Assembly: GCA_003116975.1 (NCBI GenBank)
Contig: BGKB01000143.1
Span: 186,001-250,000, forward strand
DNA length: 64,000 nt
Direction of reading: 5' to 3'
Source: Aurantiochytrium sp. KH105
Taxonomy: Eukaryota > Sar > Bigyra > Thraustochytrida > Thraustochytriidae
Shown: piece by piece, positions 63,562-64,000 of the stretch
Layout: every line of letters starts with the position of its first letter
Position numbering within the stretch: the first letter of the stretch is position 1
Made by a program: the position numbers and the translations under genes
The notes under the pieces: model-generated
Seen by the model: only the letters and a program-made list of their open reading frames with translations
Told to the model about the DNA's origin: nothing
Databases searched by the model: none

Positions 63562-64000
63562 GCCTGCAGTACACAGTTGCAAATGATCAAAATCGGAGGA
63601 GGGGGGCTCGGAGACAGCGCAAGTCAGACAGACGGACGGGCAGTCCGTTCGGCGTGGGGCGTTGTACTAGCGGAGTAAAAGATAAGATAAAGATACGCGT
63701 TTGGTTCTGACTGACTGGGAGGGCAGAGATAGATATAAGTGTTGAGCAGCAGCACAATACGCGTGGCTGTAGATTGGTTCCTTTTATGTCAGCCAGATTG
63801 CGGAGATTTCCAAGATTTTATGTTTTCAGCTTTAGGGGGATTTGATTATGAAAGAAAAAAAAGAAGCAGACAGACGGGCAGTCAGACAGGCAGGTTGGTA
63901 GGAAGGCAAGCAAGCTAGGATAAGCATCGGTAGCGCTGCAGTCTGTCGTCTGCATGTGGGTGTGAATGTGGATCCAGATTTGAGTCAAGATCCAAGAGAG
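63562..64000. other. 3' flank of RPC2
   Basis: 440 bp to the window edge. A G-rich patch at 63597-63606, CAGA-rich stretches and A-rich runs; no gene seen. Confidence 0.55.

Overview
The window is nuclear DNA of a GC-rich, intron-poor eukaryotic microbe. Fifteen protein genes are supported. Only two introns could be placed (88 and 104 bp), and the deserts are full of short tandem repeats. A motile flagellate is implied by KIF6-type kinesin and a nexin-dynein regulatory complex subunit. Three large BCCT osmolyte transporters and a protist-style J-protein with NG-type beta repeats fit a marine stramenopile. My best guess is a thraustochytrid (Labyrinthulomycetes); this is inference from gene content and style, not from a marker gene.

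Left arm, 1-22 kb, is gene-dense. In order: KIF6-like kinesin (+), an unknown basic/acidic protein (+), EFCAB2/DRC8-like EF-hand protein (-), a J-domain protein with an unusual C-terminus (+), a degenerate AGC-type kinase that looks catalytically dead (-), a 1966-residue myosin whose tail carries an RCC1 propeller (+), a G-protein gamma-like prenylated peptide (-), lipid-A-disaccharide synthase LpxB with one intron (-), and, divergent from it across 240 bp, a TrmA/RumA-family RNA uridine methyltransferase (+).

Middle, 22-55 kb, is different. Three paralogous BCCT transporters (774, 823 and 813 residues, all +) are the only convincing genes. They are separated by deserts of about 9.5, 9.5 and 7 kb. 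Sequence after the first two transporters is visibly less GC-rich and holds degenerate tandem repeats (about 166-bp, 315-bp and 107-bp units). Sequence before each transporter is GC-rich and full of tetra- and pentanucleotide microsatellites and polypyrimidine tracts, one of which contains the only assembly gap (25 N).

Right arm, 55-64 kb, is compact again: a zinc-cluster plus HAD-fold protein (+), the spliceosomal protein SNU23/ZMAT2 (-), and the second-largest RNA polymerase III subunit RPC2 (+) with a long low-complexity N-terminal extension.

Functional themes: flagellar motility (KIF6, DRC8 and perhaps the unknown gene between them), signalling and cytoskeleton (pseudokinase, G gamma, myosin-RCC1), a retained bacterial-type lipid A step, osmolyte import, and core RNA machinery (RPC2, SNU23, RNA methyltransferase). 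No tRNA, rRNA, CRISPR or transposase/reverse-transcriptase gene was recognised by eye.
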